Assembly: GCF_026262625.1 (NCBI RefSeq)
Contig: NZ_SHNN01000002.1
Location: forward strand, 1,054,001 to 1,118,000
Source: Candidatus Litorirhabdus singularis
Lineage (GTDB): Bacteria > Pseudomonadota > Gammaproteobacteria > Pseudomonadales > Halieaceae
Direction: 5' to 3'
Length of the DNA: 64,000 nt
In this document: positions 49,694 to 58,980 of the stretch, in pieces
Position numbering within the stretch: the stretch's first letter is position 1
Layout: every line of letters begins with the position of its first letter
Notes under the pieces: model-generated
The model's input: the letters and a program-made list of their open reading frames with translations, nothing else
Told to the model about the DNA's origin: nothing
Database searches by the model: none
Position numbers and translations under genes: made by a program

Positions 49694-50371
49694 TCAGTCC
49701 AACCCGGAGATCGTAATGCCAGCGTGGCACTTATACTGACGGTTGATATTGATCAACACAGACGTCAGCGCTTCGGCGGCCGCAGCATTATTGATAAGCC
49801 CGGCGTGAAAACCACGCATCCCGGCAGCTTCCACCAGCTCTATGACTGCAGCGCGCGCGTCTTTGCTGTTTCCACAGACCAGTACATCGCAGGCCAAACC
49901 GTGGCCTTCTTGTAAGTGGTGCGCGGCAACATTTTGAAAGGCAGAGACCACGTGGACTTCTTCACCCAGAATGTTTTGCGCAATCTGGCCAGCAGAGCCC
50001 TGCTCCGGCAGCTGCACCCTTCCGACCTTGGGTGGCACCAGCGGCACAGTGACATCAATCAATACTTTGCCCTGCAAAGCCGGCTTAACCAACTCCAGCG
50101 TGCTCGCCTGATGGCTGAACGGCACGGTAAGGGTAACAATTTCAGCAGCCGATGCAGCAGCCATGTTTTCCATGGCCTCTACGCCAATATCACCAACGCC
50201 CCGCTCCGCCATTATTTCGCGCAGATCGGCCGCTGCCGCTTCGGCTTTCTCCTGAGTCCTTGAGCCAATAATGACGCGATAACCCGCTTGGGCCCAACGT
50301 CGCGCCAGTCCGGTTCCAAGATCGCCAGTTCCGCCCAGTATTGCCAATACTGGCAAAGATTCGTTTGTCAT
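49694..50371 (-). CDS. fno: NADPH-dependent F420 reductase (Fno)
   Basis: The 225-residue protein moves hydride between NADPH and F420. It has the NADPH-binding motif LAILGGTGDLGTGLARRW followed by IIGSRTQEKA (T and R for the NADPH phosphate), the LIDVTVPLVPPKVGRVQLPE segment, SAFQNVAAHHLQ, and a C-terminal INNAAAAEALTSVLININRQY. The ATG at 50371 removes 16 residues of the longer frame. It is the first gene of the F420 operon, so cells that make F420 here also reduce it from NADPH. Confidence 0.94.
   Translation of the reverse strand: MTNESLPVLAILGGTGDLGTGLARRWAQAGYRVIIGSRTQEKAEAAAADLREIMAERGVGDIGVEAMENMAAASAAEIVTLTVPFSHQASTLELVKPALQGKVLIDVTVPLVPPKVGRVQLPEQGSAGQIAQNILGEEVHVVSAFQNVAAHHLQEGHGLACDVLVCGNSKDARAAVIELVEAAGMRGFHAGLINNAAAAEALTSVLININRQYKCHAGITISGLD
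49743..49756. promoter_or_regulatory. Perfect Fnr/Anr box inside fno, upstream of cofE
   Basis: TTGAT-ATTG-ATCAA matches the Fnr/Anr consensus in all ten defined positions and is the only perfect copy I found in the window. It lies in the coding region for LININ near the end of fno and 64 bases upstream of cofE, transcribed leftward. It may drive or repress an internal promoter for cofE-cofD-cofC-cofGH. No good -10 element in the class II position was seen, so chance occurrence is possible. Confidence 0.4.
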
Positions 50372-50525
50372 AAAGAATATCTCGATGTGTAGTTGAATTT
50401 GCTGGCCGTCAATCGCCATTCACAGGCCAAGATTGCACCGCCAACGGGAAGGGAGGTACGATAAGCGCCGCCCGAGCATATTATGTAAATCAGTCACCAT
50501 GCACAAGTAACAGGAAGTATACGCA

Positions 50526-51308
50526 ATGGATAACCCGCTAGATCTTTCCGGCAAAGTTGCCATTGTCACCGGCGGCGGCAAAGGCGTTGGCCGCGGCATC
50601 AGCGAGCGCCTTCTGGAAGCTGGAGCCGACGTGGTTATTTGTGGCCGAACCGCTCCCGAAACGCTGCCAGCAGCAGCAAATCGCAGCGCTGTATTCACCG
50701 CCTGCGATGTGCGTGACGTAGAGCAGGTCCAAGCCTGCGTCGACTTCACCGTGGCGCAGTTTGGGCGCCTCGATATTCTGGTCAACAACGCCGGTGGTGC
50801 TCCGTTTGCTGAGGCTGCTACCGTCTCACCCCGCTTTTCAGAGGCGATTATCCGCCTCAACCTGATCGCGCCACTGAATTTCGCCCAAGCCGCCAATCAG
50901 GTCATGCAAACCCAGGCCAGCGGTGGCAGCATCATTAATATTGCCAGCGTCAGCACTATTCGGCCTTCTCCCGGCACCGCTGCCTATGGTGCCGCGAAGG
51001 CAGGCCTGGTCAATCTGGGCACTTCGCTGGCGGTGGAATGGGCGCCCAAAGTTCGTATTAACGCTATTATCTGCGGCCTCACCGAAACCGAACAATCGCA
51101 CCTCCACTATGGCGATGCGGCGGGTATTGAGGCAGTCGGGCAAACCATCCCGCTGGGGCGGATGGCGGTTCCCAGAGATATCGGCGATGCCTGTCTGTTC
51201 TTTGCTTCCCCCTTGTCCTCTTACGTCAGCGGCGCCAATCTAGCGGTACATGGTGGTGGCGAGGCACCGGCCTTTCTGGATGCCGCTAACGTGGAAAAAC
51301 CCGCTTGA
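50526..51308 (+). CDS. Short-chain dehydrogenase/reductase (SDR)
   Basis: The 260-residue classical SDR has the cofactor motif VAIVTGGGKGVGRGISERL, NNAGG, the catalytic serine in NIASVSTIRP and YGAAK with the Tyr-Lys pair. It reduces or oxidises an alcohol/ketone with NAD(P). AGGAAG precedes the ATG. It is divergent from fno across 155 bases and overlaps the PQQ dehydrogenase gene downstream, so these two probably act on related substrates. There is no sign that it uses F420. Confidence 0.9.
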   Translation: MDNPLDLSGKVAIVTGGGKGVGRGISERLLEAGADVVICGRTAPETLPAAANRSAVFTACDVRDVEQVQACVDFTVAQFGRLDILVNNAGGAPFAEAATVSPRFSEAIIRLNLIAPLNFAQAANQVMQTQASGGSIINIASVSTIRPSPGTAAYGAAKAGLVNLGTSLAVEWAPKVRINAIICGLTETEQSHLHYGDAAGIEAVGQTIPLGRMAVPRDIGDACLFFASPLSSYVSGANLAVHGGGEAPAFLDAANVEKPA

Positions 51309-53287
51309 ATTTCTGCCATCCAACGCCACTGTTACTCGGTATGGTCGCCCTGCTCGCGATCGGCGCCAGCTGGCCCCATGCTGATGCGCAAACACCGCAA
51401 GATACCTCCACTGCAAACTGGCCCGCTTACGGCGGCGGCAATGATGCGGGACGTTATTCCCCACTCACACAGATCAATAGTGATAACGTGGGCCAACTGC
51501 AGCCGGCCTGGACCCACAATTCCGGCGACTTCTCTGACGGGCGCGGTGAATGGGCATTTACCAGCCTCCAGGTAACCCCTATCGTGGTCGATACCACGCT
51601 TTATTACTGTACGCCGTTCGGCCGCGTATTCGCACTGGACGCAGAAACCGGGAGCGAACGCTGGGTCTATGATCCACAGGTCCAAAATAAGCGCAGCGGC
51701 CTCTACCCCGCGGTTTGCCGCGGTGTGTCGTGGTGGTCGGACCCCAATGCCGACGGTGGCACTTGTTCCTCTCGTATTATCTACGGTAATCGCGATGCAC
51801 AACTAATAGCCCTTGATGCAGCTACCGGACTTCCGTGCGAAGAGTTTGGCCAACAGGGCAGCGTCGCCCTGAAAGAAAGCATTGCCGGCGCCGCAGAGTG
51901 GGAGTACTACCCCACATCGCCACCCTATATAATCGGCGACCTGGCGGTGATTGGTGCAATGATTCCCGATAACGATCGGGTCGACGTGCCCAGCGGCGTG
52001 GTACGAGCTTTCAACGTTCGCGATGGCAGCCAGGTCTGGGCCTGGGAGCCAGTTTCAGACGCCTACCGCCAGCGCCATCGCGACCAACTCGGTAAAACCC
52101 TCTATCACCTTGGTTCGCCCAACGTTTGGGCGCCGATCAGTGGTGACCCCGAGCGCGGCCTGGTCTACATACCCACCGGCAATCCCTCTCCCGACCTTTA
52201 CGGCGGCGAACGCGAGGGCAACGACTTTTATGGTTCCTCCGTGGTCGCGTTGAATGCGACAGACGGCACTGTACGATGGCACTTTCAGACCGTGCACAAT
52301 GACGTTTGGGACTACGACGTCGCCTCCCAACCGACGTTGTTCGATATCGCCGGCGTTGGCGATGGCCGCCCCGGACTCGCCCAGGCCACAAAGATGGGGC
52401 ATGTATTCCTGCTCGACCGGGAGACCGGAGAACCCTTGTACCCGGTGATTGAGAAGCCGGTACCGCAAAATGGCGTTCCCGGCGAGCAACTGTCGCCGAC
52501 ACAGCCGTTCCCTACCCACCCGGGGCCCCTACACTTGCCAGCCCAGCTCACCGCCGAAGATATGCATGGGTTTGCGCTATTTGACAAATGGGCCTGCCAA
52601 AAGGAACTAGCCAAATACCGCTCCGAGGGCATGTTTACCCCACCCTCTCTCCAAGGCAGCGTCACTTACCCTACCTCTACCGGGGGCATGAACTGGGGCG
52701 GCGTCAGCGTCGATCCGATCAATGGCATCCTCTATACCAATCAAATGCATCTCGCTGCAGTGGTACAGCTGATTCCTCGTGATCAGTACACCGCGCTGAA
52801 TCCAGCCGAGGGCGGCTATCCGCTAGAATATTATCCAATGTCTGGCACCCCCTATGGAGTCAAACGCTTCCCGTTATTTTCGCCACTGGGTGCGCCCTGC
52901 AACCCTCAGCCCTGGGGTAGTTTGACTGCTGTCGACCTGCGCAGCGGTGACGTATTGTGGAGCCAGGCACTGGGCACCACGCGGGGCCAGGCACCTTGGC
53001 CATTCTGGATGCAGACCGGCACACCGAATACTGGCGGCTCAGTTGTCACCGCTGGCGGCCTGCTCTTTATCGCCGCCACAACTGACAGTTACTTCAGAGC
53101 GTTTGATGCCCGTAGTGGTCGCGAACTGTGGAAACATGACCTGCCGTATACTGGAAACGCCACGCCAATGACCTATAAAATCAGGTCAGATGGCCGTCAA
53201 TTCGTTGTTATAGCGGCCGGTGGTCATGGCTGGTCTAGCCCAGGTGATGCCTTGGTTGCTTTCGCGTTACCCCGACAAACGCGTTGA
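51305..53287 (+). CDS. PQQ-dependent quinoprotein dehydrogenase, periplasmic
   Basis: The 660-residue protein has a signal peptide (LLLGMVALLAIGASWPHADA) and an eight-bladed propeller core: WPAYGGGNDAGRYSPLTQI, VFALDAETGSERWVYDPQ, IYIPTGNPSPD-like VYIPTGNPSPDLYGG and the C-terminal RAFDARSGRELWKHDLP. It resembles soluble forms of glucose/quinate-type PQQ dehydrogenases without the membrane domain. The start is probably TTG at 51305, whose TTGA overlaps the SDR stop; an ATG at 51341 has no ribosome-binding site. No PQQ synthesis genes are in the window. Confidence 0.88.
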   Translation: MNFCHPTPLLLGMVALLAIGASWPHADAQTPQDTSTANWPAYGGGNDAGRYSPLTQINSDNVGQLQPAWTHNSGDFSDGRGEWAFTSLQVTPIVVDTTLYYCTPFGRVFALDAETGSERWVYDPQVQNKRSGLYPAVCRGVSWWSDPNADGGTCSSRIIYGNRDAQLIALDAATGLPCEEFGQQGSVALKESIAGAAEWEYYPTSPPYIIGDLAVIGAMIPDNDRVDVPSGVVRAFNVRDGSQVWAWEPVSDAYRQRHRDQLGKTLYHLGSPNVWAPISGDPERGLVYIPTGNPSPDLYGGEREGNDFYGSSVVALNATDGTVRWHFQTVHNDVWDYDVASQPTLFDIAGVGDGRPGLAQATKMGHVFLLDRETGEPLYPVIEKPVPQNGVPGEQLSPTQPFPTHPGPLHLPAQLTAEDMHGFALFDKWACQKELAKYRSEGMFTPPSLQGSVTYPTSTGGMNWGGVSVDPINGILYTNQMHLAAVVQLIPRDQYTALNPAEGGYPLEYYPMSGTPYGVKRFPLFSPLGAPCNPQPWGSLTAVDLRSGDVLWSQALGTTRGQAPWPFWMQTGTPNTGGSVVTAGGLLFIAATTDSYFRAFDARSGRELWKHDLPYTGNATPMTYKIRSDGRQFVVIAAGGHGWSSPGDALVAFALPRQTR

Positions 53288-53440
53288 TTGGCAAGGAAAA
53301 CGCGCACTTTGGTCACAAAACAGGCAGTAAATGGTCTTTAAACTTGCACCCCTGCACCATTGCAATAGACTTCATGGAAGCAAGATTGACCCGCAACAAA
53401 ACCGTAAACTCCGCCACGGGTCGCGATCCGGGGAAAAAGA

Positions 53441-56400
53441 ATGACAGAAACACTAGCGCTATTGCAGCATGAGCCCGTCGAGATTTTGGTCGACGGGCGC
53501 GCTGCATACGCGGGCGACATAAGCTCTGCAAGCGCGCATCACATGGTGTTGTCAAACACCAAACAGGCTAACGGAAAACTCGGCACCAAAGGGCTCACCG
53601 TGCACCCAGGTAAAGCCGCTGAAATAGTATTCCTAACGCTTTTTGACGATCAGGGCGCACAACTATCCACCTCGGTTACGTTGGAGTCCGTGCGCGGAGA
53701 CAACTTGAGTGTGGTGCTGCGCAAGCCTGATGCCCCTGAATGCAGAGAAATTCTTAGTAAGCTGCGCCTCATAACCGGCGACGGCCCGGCGGAAGGCCCG
53801 GGCGACAAAAATGAAATACTGACCCAATTCCGCAAACGCTCACTGCACCGTATCGACCAGATTATGGACGATTTCCTGGGCAATCTCGCCGACCACCTGT
53901 TTGACAAGTCCGCCGACCCGCGCATGCGCAGCAGACAGGAAGAACTCTACGATTCCATGAACACCATCAAACGCAGTCGCCAGTCCATGCGCCAGTCGTT
54001 TACCAAACACATTGCTAATTATTTTGATGACCCTGACGCCATGAAACGTGAGACGGCAGAGCCCGTCAACGTTGAAGCCTCTGAGCTCAATCTCGTCGAT
54101 ATCAAGACCTTTGAAGAAGAACTGGAACTAGATCGTATCGTCAAAGGTGGCGAGTACCGCTATGCGGCGCCGCTCGAGTGCATGACCATCCGCTTTGCCG
54201 AACTCAACGACGTCGACCCATTAGATGTCGGCCTGCCGATTTCGGTCACACAGATTTGCCAATCCTTTCACGACACCCTCGAAAGCCGCGAATTACCAGA
54301 CTCAGTAGCAGCTGACATCTATGCATTTTTCTCTTCCGACGTGGTGCGCCAGCTGGGCGAATTTTACGATTCACTGAACACCTTTCTCGCTGATCAAGGC
54401 ATCAATCCAGGTATTGAAGAACAGGTAGAAAAGCACGGATCGGTGCTCAAGCTACGCAAGAAAAAGACGCCGCCAAAGCCCGATGTCGATCGCACCAGGA
54501 AGGATGAAACGCAAGAAAAAAAGCTAGATCATGAAGCAGAATCCGCACCAACGAGCAATTCAGCACAAGCCGGCACTGGCAATGAGGCCGACCGTGAGAA
54601 CCAGCGCAGCGCTGACAATCGTCAGGGACGTGACAACCAGTTCGGTGCTGGCAACTCATCGAACCAGTCGCCAGAAAATCAGGCTATGCGCGGTGCTCCG
54701 GCAGGACCTGCAGGCACTAACTTCGGCAGCCCCAGTAGTAACAGCGCCGCCGCGACCGGCGCTATGCCCCAGTCCGGAAGTAACGTAGCTACCCCGGATT
54801 TCTCTGCAGGCAGCGGCGCGCAAGCAGCGCCGGCACAAGCCCCGACCGCAGAGGTGGGCGCTGGCCCCAGTAGTCCACATTTTAATCCTGACACTCTTTA
54901 TCGATCGGTTATCGAGGCACTAAACTTTCAGCATCAGCACGTTGCCGGTGGCGCTATCAGTGCTGCTGGTGGAGCTAGCGCGGCCATACCAGCTGCCGCA
55001 GATGGCACAGGGAGCCTGGGAAACCAGGCTAACCCCGCCATGTTGGCTGCCGCGCTGTCTTCACTGCAACACAGCCCGGACGCGCGATCAGAAGTACAGT
55101 CCGCACAATCGCTGCGCGACTACCTGAGTGACAATCAGGGCAAAATAGCGGGTTTGAAGGGGACCGATGGCATCGGTGCGCAAAGCCTCAACCAGCTGGA
55201 TTTGGTTGATAACCTGTTTGGCAGCCTGCGAACGGATATTGATGTCGCACAGGAGCTGCAGGGCTCACTCGGCGACCTGCACATTCCACTGGCCAAACTA
55301 GCACTCATGGAACCGCAGTTTTTCGTCGACGAACAGCACCCTGCGCGAGGCGTCATCGACAAACTGGCACTGCTATCGTCCTCCGCCAACTATCCTAACA
55401 GGGCACTAGAAAACCGAGTTTCTGGCGTCGTGAATAATATTGTTCAGGGCTATGAGACCGACAGCGGTGTTTTCGGTGAAGCGCTGACAGATTTGACGCG
55501 ACTGGTCGACCAGCAGGAAATGGCGCTGGAGCGTAATGTAGAGCGTGTCGTAAAAACACAGGACGGACGGCAGAAGCTGCTGCGCGCACAGCTAGCCGTA
55601 GAAAAACTGTTAAGCAGCAGAATTCGCCCCCCCCGTGCACCCAAGTTGATGTTGGACCTGGTGGAACATGGCTGGCGTGATCTGTTGACTCTGACCCACG
55701 TTAAAGAAGGCCCCCATAGTCGCTCTTGGCGCGACTACACCAAGACGCTGGATCTACTGTCTCTTTGGCTAATAGAACAGCAGAAGGGTATTTCTGACGA
55801 GCAACTGCAAATGGAGCGTGCTCTGGAAGCGGAACCCTTCGTCGACATGATCCGTCAACAGGTCAGCACTGAGTTACCCAGCAATGTGGCGCTGGATCCA
55901 GTGTTGGAAGAACTGCTGGAAGTGCTATCCGGACATTCTCCTGTTCAATTAGTCGACATCGAGCATGCACCCTTCGAAGCGAAGGCCAGCCCCGCTGAGA
56001 CTCGACAACGTATAGAAACACTGCCGCGACTGCGCCGCTGGGTCAAGCGGGTTGAAGAACTTGAGGCTGGAGTTTGGTTACGGTTCCGCGATGATGCCGG
56101 TAAAAAGCGTCGCATGCAGTTGGCCTGGATCAGTGAAGAAAAAGACCGCTACGTATTCGTCAACGAGCGCGGACAAAAAATGGCCGACCTCAGCAACGTC
56201 GAATTAGCGAGACAGCTTTCACGTGGGGTCAAACCACCCTCGCCCTCTGAGAAGCTATCACTGGTCGATCAGAGCATGTACAACACGCTCGAAACCGTAC
56301 AAAAAACGCTAAGCTTTGACAATAATCGCGACTCATTGACCAAATTGATTAACAAGAAGGCCTTCTTGGGTCAGCTGGAACTGATGCTCAATCAGGCCAA

Positions 56401-57628
56401 AACCAGACACTCCCAACACGGTCTAATCTATATTGATATTGACCAGTTCGCCCTGGTCAACGAGGTTTATGACGAAGTAACCGGCGATCAGGTTTTGAGC
56501 GAATTTGCACGACTGCTGGCGCAACAACACAGCGACAAGATTTCCTCGGCGCGTCTGGAAGACGATAAATTCGCCGTCCTGCTGAAGGACCGCTCGATAG
56601 AACAAACCATAGCGCACGCTGAAAAAATTCGCTCGGATATTGAGCTCAGTCCGATAACGATTGATACCGATCGCGTCTCTTTCACCGTTAGTATCGGCGT
56701 TGCTTCCGTGCAGGACTTTCATGATTCGGTTGAACAGGTTATGGCCAATGCCGAGTTCGCCATGCGCAAAGCCAAGACCGACGGCCGCAACAAAGTCGTT
56801 GAGTTTCGCGATCAACAATCGCTGGCCGATGAATACAAATCTATTGAATCGGCGGCAATTGCCAAGATTGAAAATACTCTGAAGTCTGACAGCTTCGAAC
56901 TAAGAGCACAGCCTATCGTTGCAAATGTGCCCAACTTTGCCGACTTGCCGGTTAAGTACTACGAGGTTCTTTTGGGCATCAAAGACGAGCACGGCGAACT
57001 CACATCACCGCAGGACTTTATCGTTAGTGCCGAGCGTTTCGGCTATATGGTAGAAGTGGACCGCTGGATTGTGAATGAGGTATTCGCCTGGATAGCCCGA
57101 CAGATGGATGATCAAAAAGAGATCCCCAATCTGTCAATCAACCTGTCCGGCACCAGTATTTCTGACGACAGGTTCATGGACTACCTGTTCGAGAAAATCT
57201 CTGACTACGGCGTTGGCACCAACCGTATTTGTTTTGAAATAACGGAAACCGGAACCATCTCCAATATGACCAAGGCTGCGGATTTTGTGCGCGCCCTGAA
57301 GAATATTGGCTGTCGTTTTTCCATTGATGACTTTGGCACGGGGCTAGCCTCGCACAACTATCTGCGCGAACTCCCGGTAGACTATCTGAAGATTGACGGG
57401 ACATTTATTGCCACTATTCATCAGAATGAAAAAGACTATGCCATGGTCAAATCGATCAATGATCTGGCGCACTTTCTGGGTCAGCAGACGATTGCGGAGT
57501 TCGTGGAAAACGACCAGATCATTGCCACACTGCGCACCATTGGCGTCGACTATCTGCAGGGTTGGGGAGTTGGCAAGCCAATACCGTTGACCGAGTTAAC
57601 CAAATCGCTGCCGCGCCTGCAGACCTGA
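53441..57628 (+). CDS. DUF1631 protein with C-terminal GGDEF-EAL module
   Basis: The 1395-residue cytoplasmic protein has a PilZ-like/DUF1631 N-terminal part (about 1-330), a low-complexity linker rich in Gly, Ala, Ser and Asn (about 345-500), a second DUF1631 part with helical character (to about 940), a GGDEF-type domain (965-1115) and an EAL-type domain (1135-1390). The GGDEF site reads LEDDKF, so cyclase activity is unlikely. The EAL site reads EVL, but ETETG, IDDFGTG, LKIDG and AEFVEN retain the metal and base residues, so c-di-GMP hydrolysis or binding is possible. It lies alone between a dehydrogenase gene and a convergent gene. Confidence 0.88.
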   Translation: MTETLALLQHEPVEILVDGRAAYAGDISSASAHHMVLSNTKQANGKLGTKGLTVHPGKAAEIVFLTLFDDQGAQLSTSVTLESVRGDNLSVVLRKPDAPECREILSKLRLITGDGPAEGPGDKNEILTQFRKRSLHRIDQIMDDFLGNLADHLFDKSADPRMRSRQEELYDSMNTIKRSRQSMRQSFTKHIANYFDDPDAMKRETAEPVNVEASELNLVDIKTFEEELELDRIVKGGEYRYAAPLECMTIRFAELNDVDPLDVGLPISVTQICQSFHDTLESRELPDSVAADIYAFFSSDVVRQLGEFYDSLNTFLADQGINPGIEEQVEKHGSVLKLRKKKTPPKPDVDRTRKDETQEKKLDHEAESAPTSNSAQAGTGNEADRENQRSADNRQGRDNQFGAGNSSNQSPENQAMRGAPAGPAGTNFGSPSSNSAAATGAMPQSGSNVATPDFSAGSGAQAAPAQAPTAEVGAGPSSPHFNPDTLYRSVIEALNFQHQHVAGGAISAAGGASAAIPAAADGTGSLGNQANPAMLAAALSSLQHSPDARSEVQSAQSLRDYLSDNQGKIAGLKGTDGIGAQSLNQLDLVDNLFGSLRTDIDVAQELQGSLGDLHIPLAKLALMEPQFFVDEQHPARGVIDKLALLSSSANYPNRALENRVSGVVNNIVQGYETDSGVFGEALTDLTRLVDQQEMALERNVERVVKTQDGRQKLLRAQLAVEKLLSSRIRPPRAPKLMLDLVEHGWRDLLTLTHVKEGPHSRSWRDYTKTLDLLSLWLIEQQKGISDEQLQMERALEAEPFVDMIRQQVSTELPSNVALDPVLEELLEVLSGHSPVQLVDIEHAPFEAKASPAETRQRIETLPRLRRWVKRVEELEAGVWLRFRDDAGKKRRMQLAWISEEKDRYVFVNERGQKMADLSNVELARQLSRGVKPPSPSEKLSLVDQSMYNTLETVQKTLSFDNNRDSLTKLINKKAFLGQLELMLNQAKTRHSQHGLIYIDIDQFALVNEVYDEVTGDQVLSEFARLLAQQHSDKISSARLEDDKFAVLLKDRSIEQTIAHAEKIRSDIELSPITIDTDRVSFTVSIGVASVQDFHDSVEQVMANAEFAMRKAKTDGRNKVVEFRDQQSLADEYKSIESAAIAKIENTLKSDSFELRAQPIVANVPNFADLPVKYYEVLLGIKDEHGELTSPQDFIVSAERFGYMVEVDRWIVNEVFAWIARQMDDQKEIPNLSINLSGTSISDDRFMDYLFEKISDYGVGTNRICFEITETGTISNMTKAADFVRALKNIGCRFSIDDFGTGLASHNYLRELPVDYLKIDGTFIATIHQNEKDYAMVKSINDLAHFLGQQTIAEFVENDQIIATLRTIGVDYLQGWGVGKPIPLTELTKSLPRLQT

Positions 57629-57635
57629 TAACGGG

Positions 57636-58862
57636 TTATAAAAAGAAGTCTCCGTTCTCGAGTCCTAACATCACTGCCCCGTGGTTACGTCCATACTTAC
57701 CCGGGGTATTCGCCACATGACCACGCCCAGAGTGCAGATCTCTGAAGTACCGATTCAGTGGGTGGCTCAAGAACATGCCACTAGCACCACAGCAACCCAA
57801 CAAATTGTCCATCGCGGAGACACAGGCATCCGATACGGCGGCGGAGTCGTAGCGCATTTTCACGCGCTCATCCATAGTCAGGGGCTGATTTGAACGAACA
57901 GCTTCCATCATCCGATCAAAGTTCCGATGCAGAACCAATTTCTGCTGATCAACTACGATAGCCGCGTCAGCCAAGGCTTGCTGAGCAACCGGATCTTCTG
58001 CCGCTCGTTTGCCATCGTTAATTCCCACTCGCACGCCCATCACCTGGCGATAGCAATCGATAGCTCCCTGCAACGCACCGATACTCGATGATGAAACCGC
58101 ACGCACAAATATCTGCCCGAATGGGATCTGGAACAGTGCTGCTTCATTGACCTGATTACCAGGACTGCTGCAGTTCAAACCATCCAACGCCTTGTGCGTC
58201 CTGTATTCAGGCACAAAAGCGTCGTTCACTATAATGTCGTGACTACCCGTACCCTGCAGCCCCATAACATCCCAGTTTTCTTCTATCGTGTAATCTGCCA
58301 ACGGTACCAGGAAGGTCCGCATATCGGGCGGATCACTGGAATCCAGAGGCGGACACACCGCGCCCAAAAATGCCCACTGACAGTGCTTGCTGCCGCTGGA
58401 AAATCCCCAGCGACCGCTGAGCTGAAAGCCACCCTCTACTCGAGTCACTTTTCCGACAGGCATATAGGACGATGAAATCAGTACCGAATCGTCGTCGGAC
58501 CAAACCTCGGCTGCGGCCCGGTCATCAAACAGTGCCAACTGCCAGTTATGAATTGCCACTACGCCAAGCACCCAGGCGCTGGACATGCAGCCTTCCGCCA
58601 GTGTCATCTGTACGTCGAAAAATACCTGTGGGTCGAGCTCAAAGCCGCCCCAACGCGCAGGCTGACAAATACGAAAGAATCCAGCACGCTGAAAATCCTC
58701 CACTGTCGCCTCTGGTAATTTACCCAGCGCCTCACATTCCGAGGCGCGCTCTCGCAGCGTAGGCACCATGTCTCTGGCGGCTTGCAGTAAGCTCGCCGCT
58801 AATTGCTCGGCGCCAGCAATAATCGGCGCGGACTCTGAAAGGCTGTTTATAGCGGTATTCAT
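57636..58862 (-). CDS. Flavin-dependent monooxygenase, HsaA-like (acyl-CoA dehydrogenase fold)
   Basis: The 408-residue protein has the acyl-CoA dehydrogenase-like fold of two-component aromatic hydroxylases such as HsaA and HpaH: FRICQPARWGGFELDPQVFF, GCMSSAWVLGVVAIHNWQLA, GRWGFSSGSKHCQWAFLGAV and GLQGTGSHDIIVNDAFVPE. HsaA hydroxylates the phenolic A ring of the secosteroid 3-HSA. The start at 58862 has AAGGAG upstream; the frame is open to 58940. The dioxygenase at 60155 could perform the next step, which supports this reading. Other phenolic substrates are possible. Confidence 0.82.
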   Translation of the reverse strand: MNTAINSLSESAPIIAGAEQLAASLLQAARDMVPTLRERASECEALGKLPEATVEDFQRAGFFRICQPARWGGFELDPQVFFDVQMTLAEGCMSSAWVLGVVAIHNWQLALFDDRAAAEVWSDDDSVLISSSYMPVGKVTRVEGGFQLSGRWGFSSGSKHCQWAFLGAVCPPLDSSDPPDMRTFLVPLADYTIEENWDVMGLQGTGSHDIIVNDAFVPEYRTHKALDGLNCSSPGNQVNEAALFQIPFGQIFVRAVSSSSIGALQGAIDCYRQVMGVRVGINDGKRAAEDPVAQQALADAAIVVDQQKLVLHRNFDRMMEAVRSNQPLTMDERVKMRYDSAAVSDACVSAMDNLLGCCGASGMFLSHPLNRYFRDLHSGRGHVANTPGKYGRNHGAVMLGLENGDFFL

Positions 58863-58872
58863 TGACGCTCTC

Positions 58873-58889
58873 CTTGAGGACTCAAGTCC
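58873..58889. promoter_or_regulatory. Overlapping dyads at the HsaA-like gene start
   Basis: CTTGAG-GA-CTCAAG (58873-58886) and GGACT-CA-AGTCC (58878-58889) overlap just upstream of the ribosome-binding site of the minus-strand gene, in the 118-base gap shared with the LuxR gene. The place is right for an operator or an mRNA structure covering the ribosome-binding site. Confidence 0.35.
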
Positions 58890-58980
58890 CGATACGAGCG
58901 TAAGATTCTGCTCAGCAGTTGCTGCCTTTACATCACTCAAATAGGTTAAACTCCTGCAATGCTCCGCATAAACGCTGACT

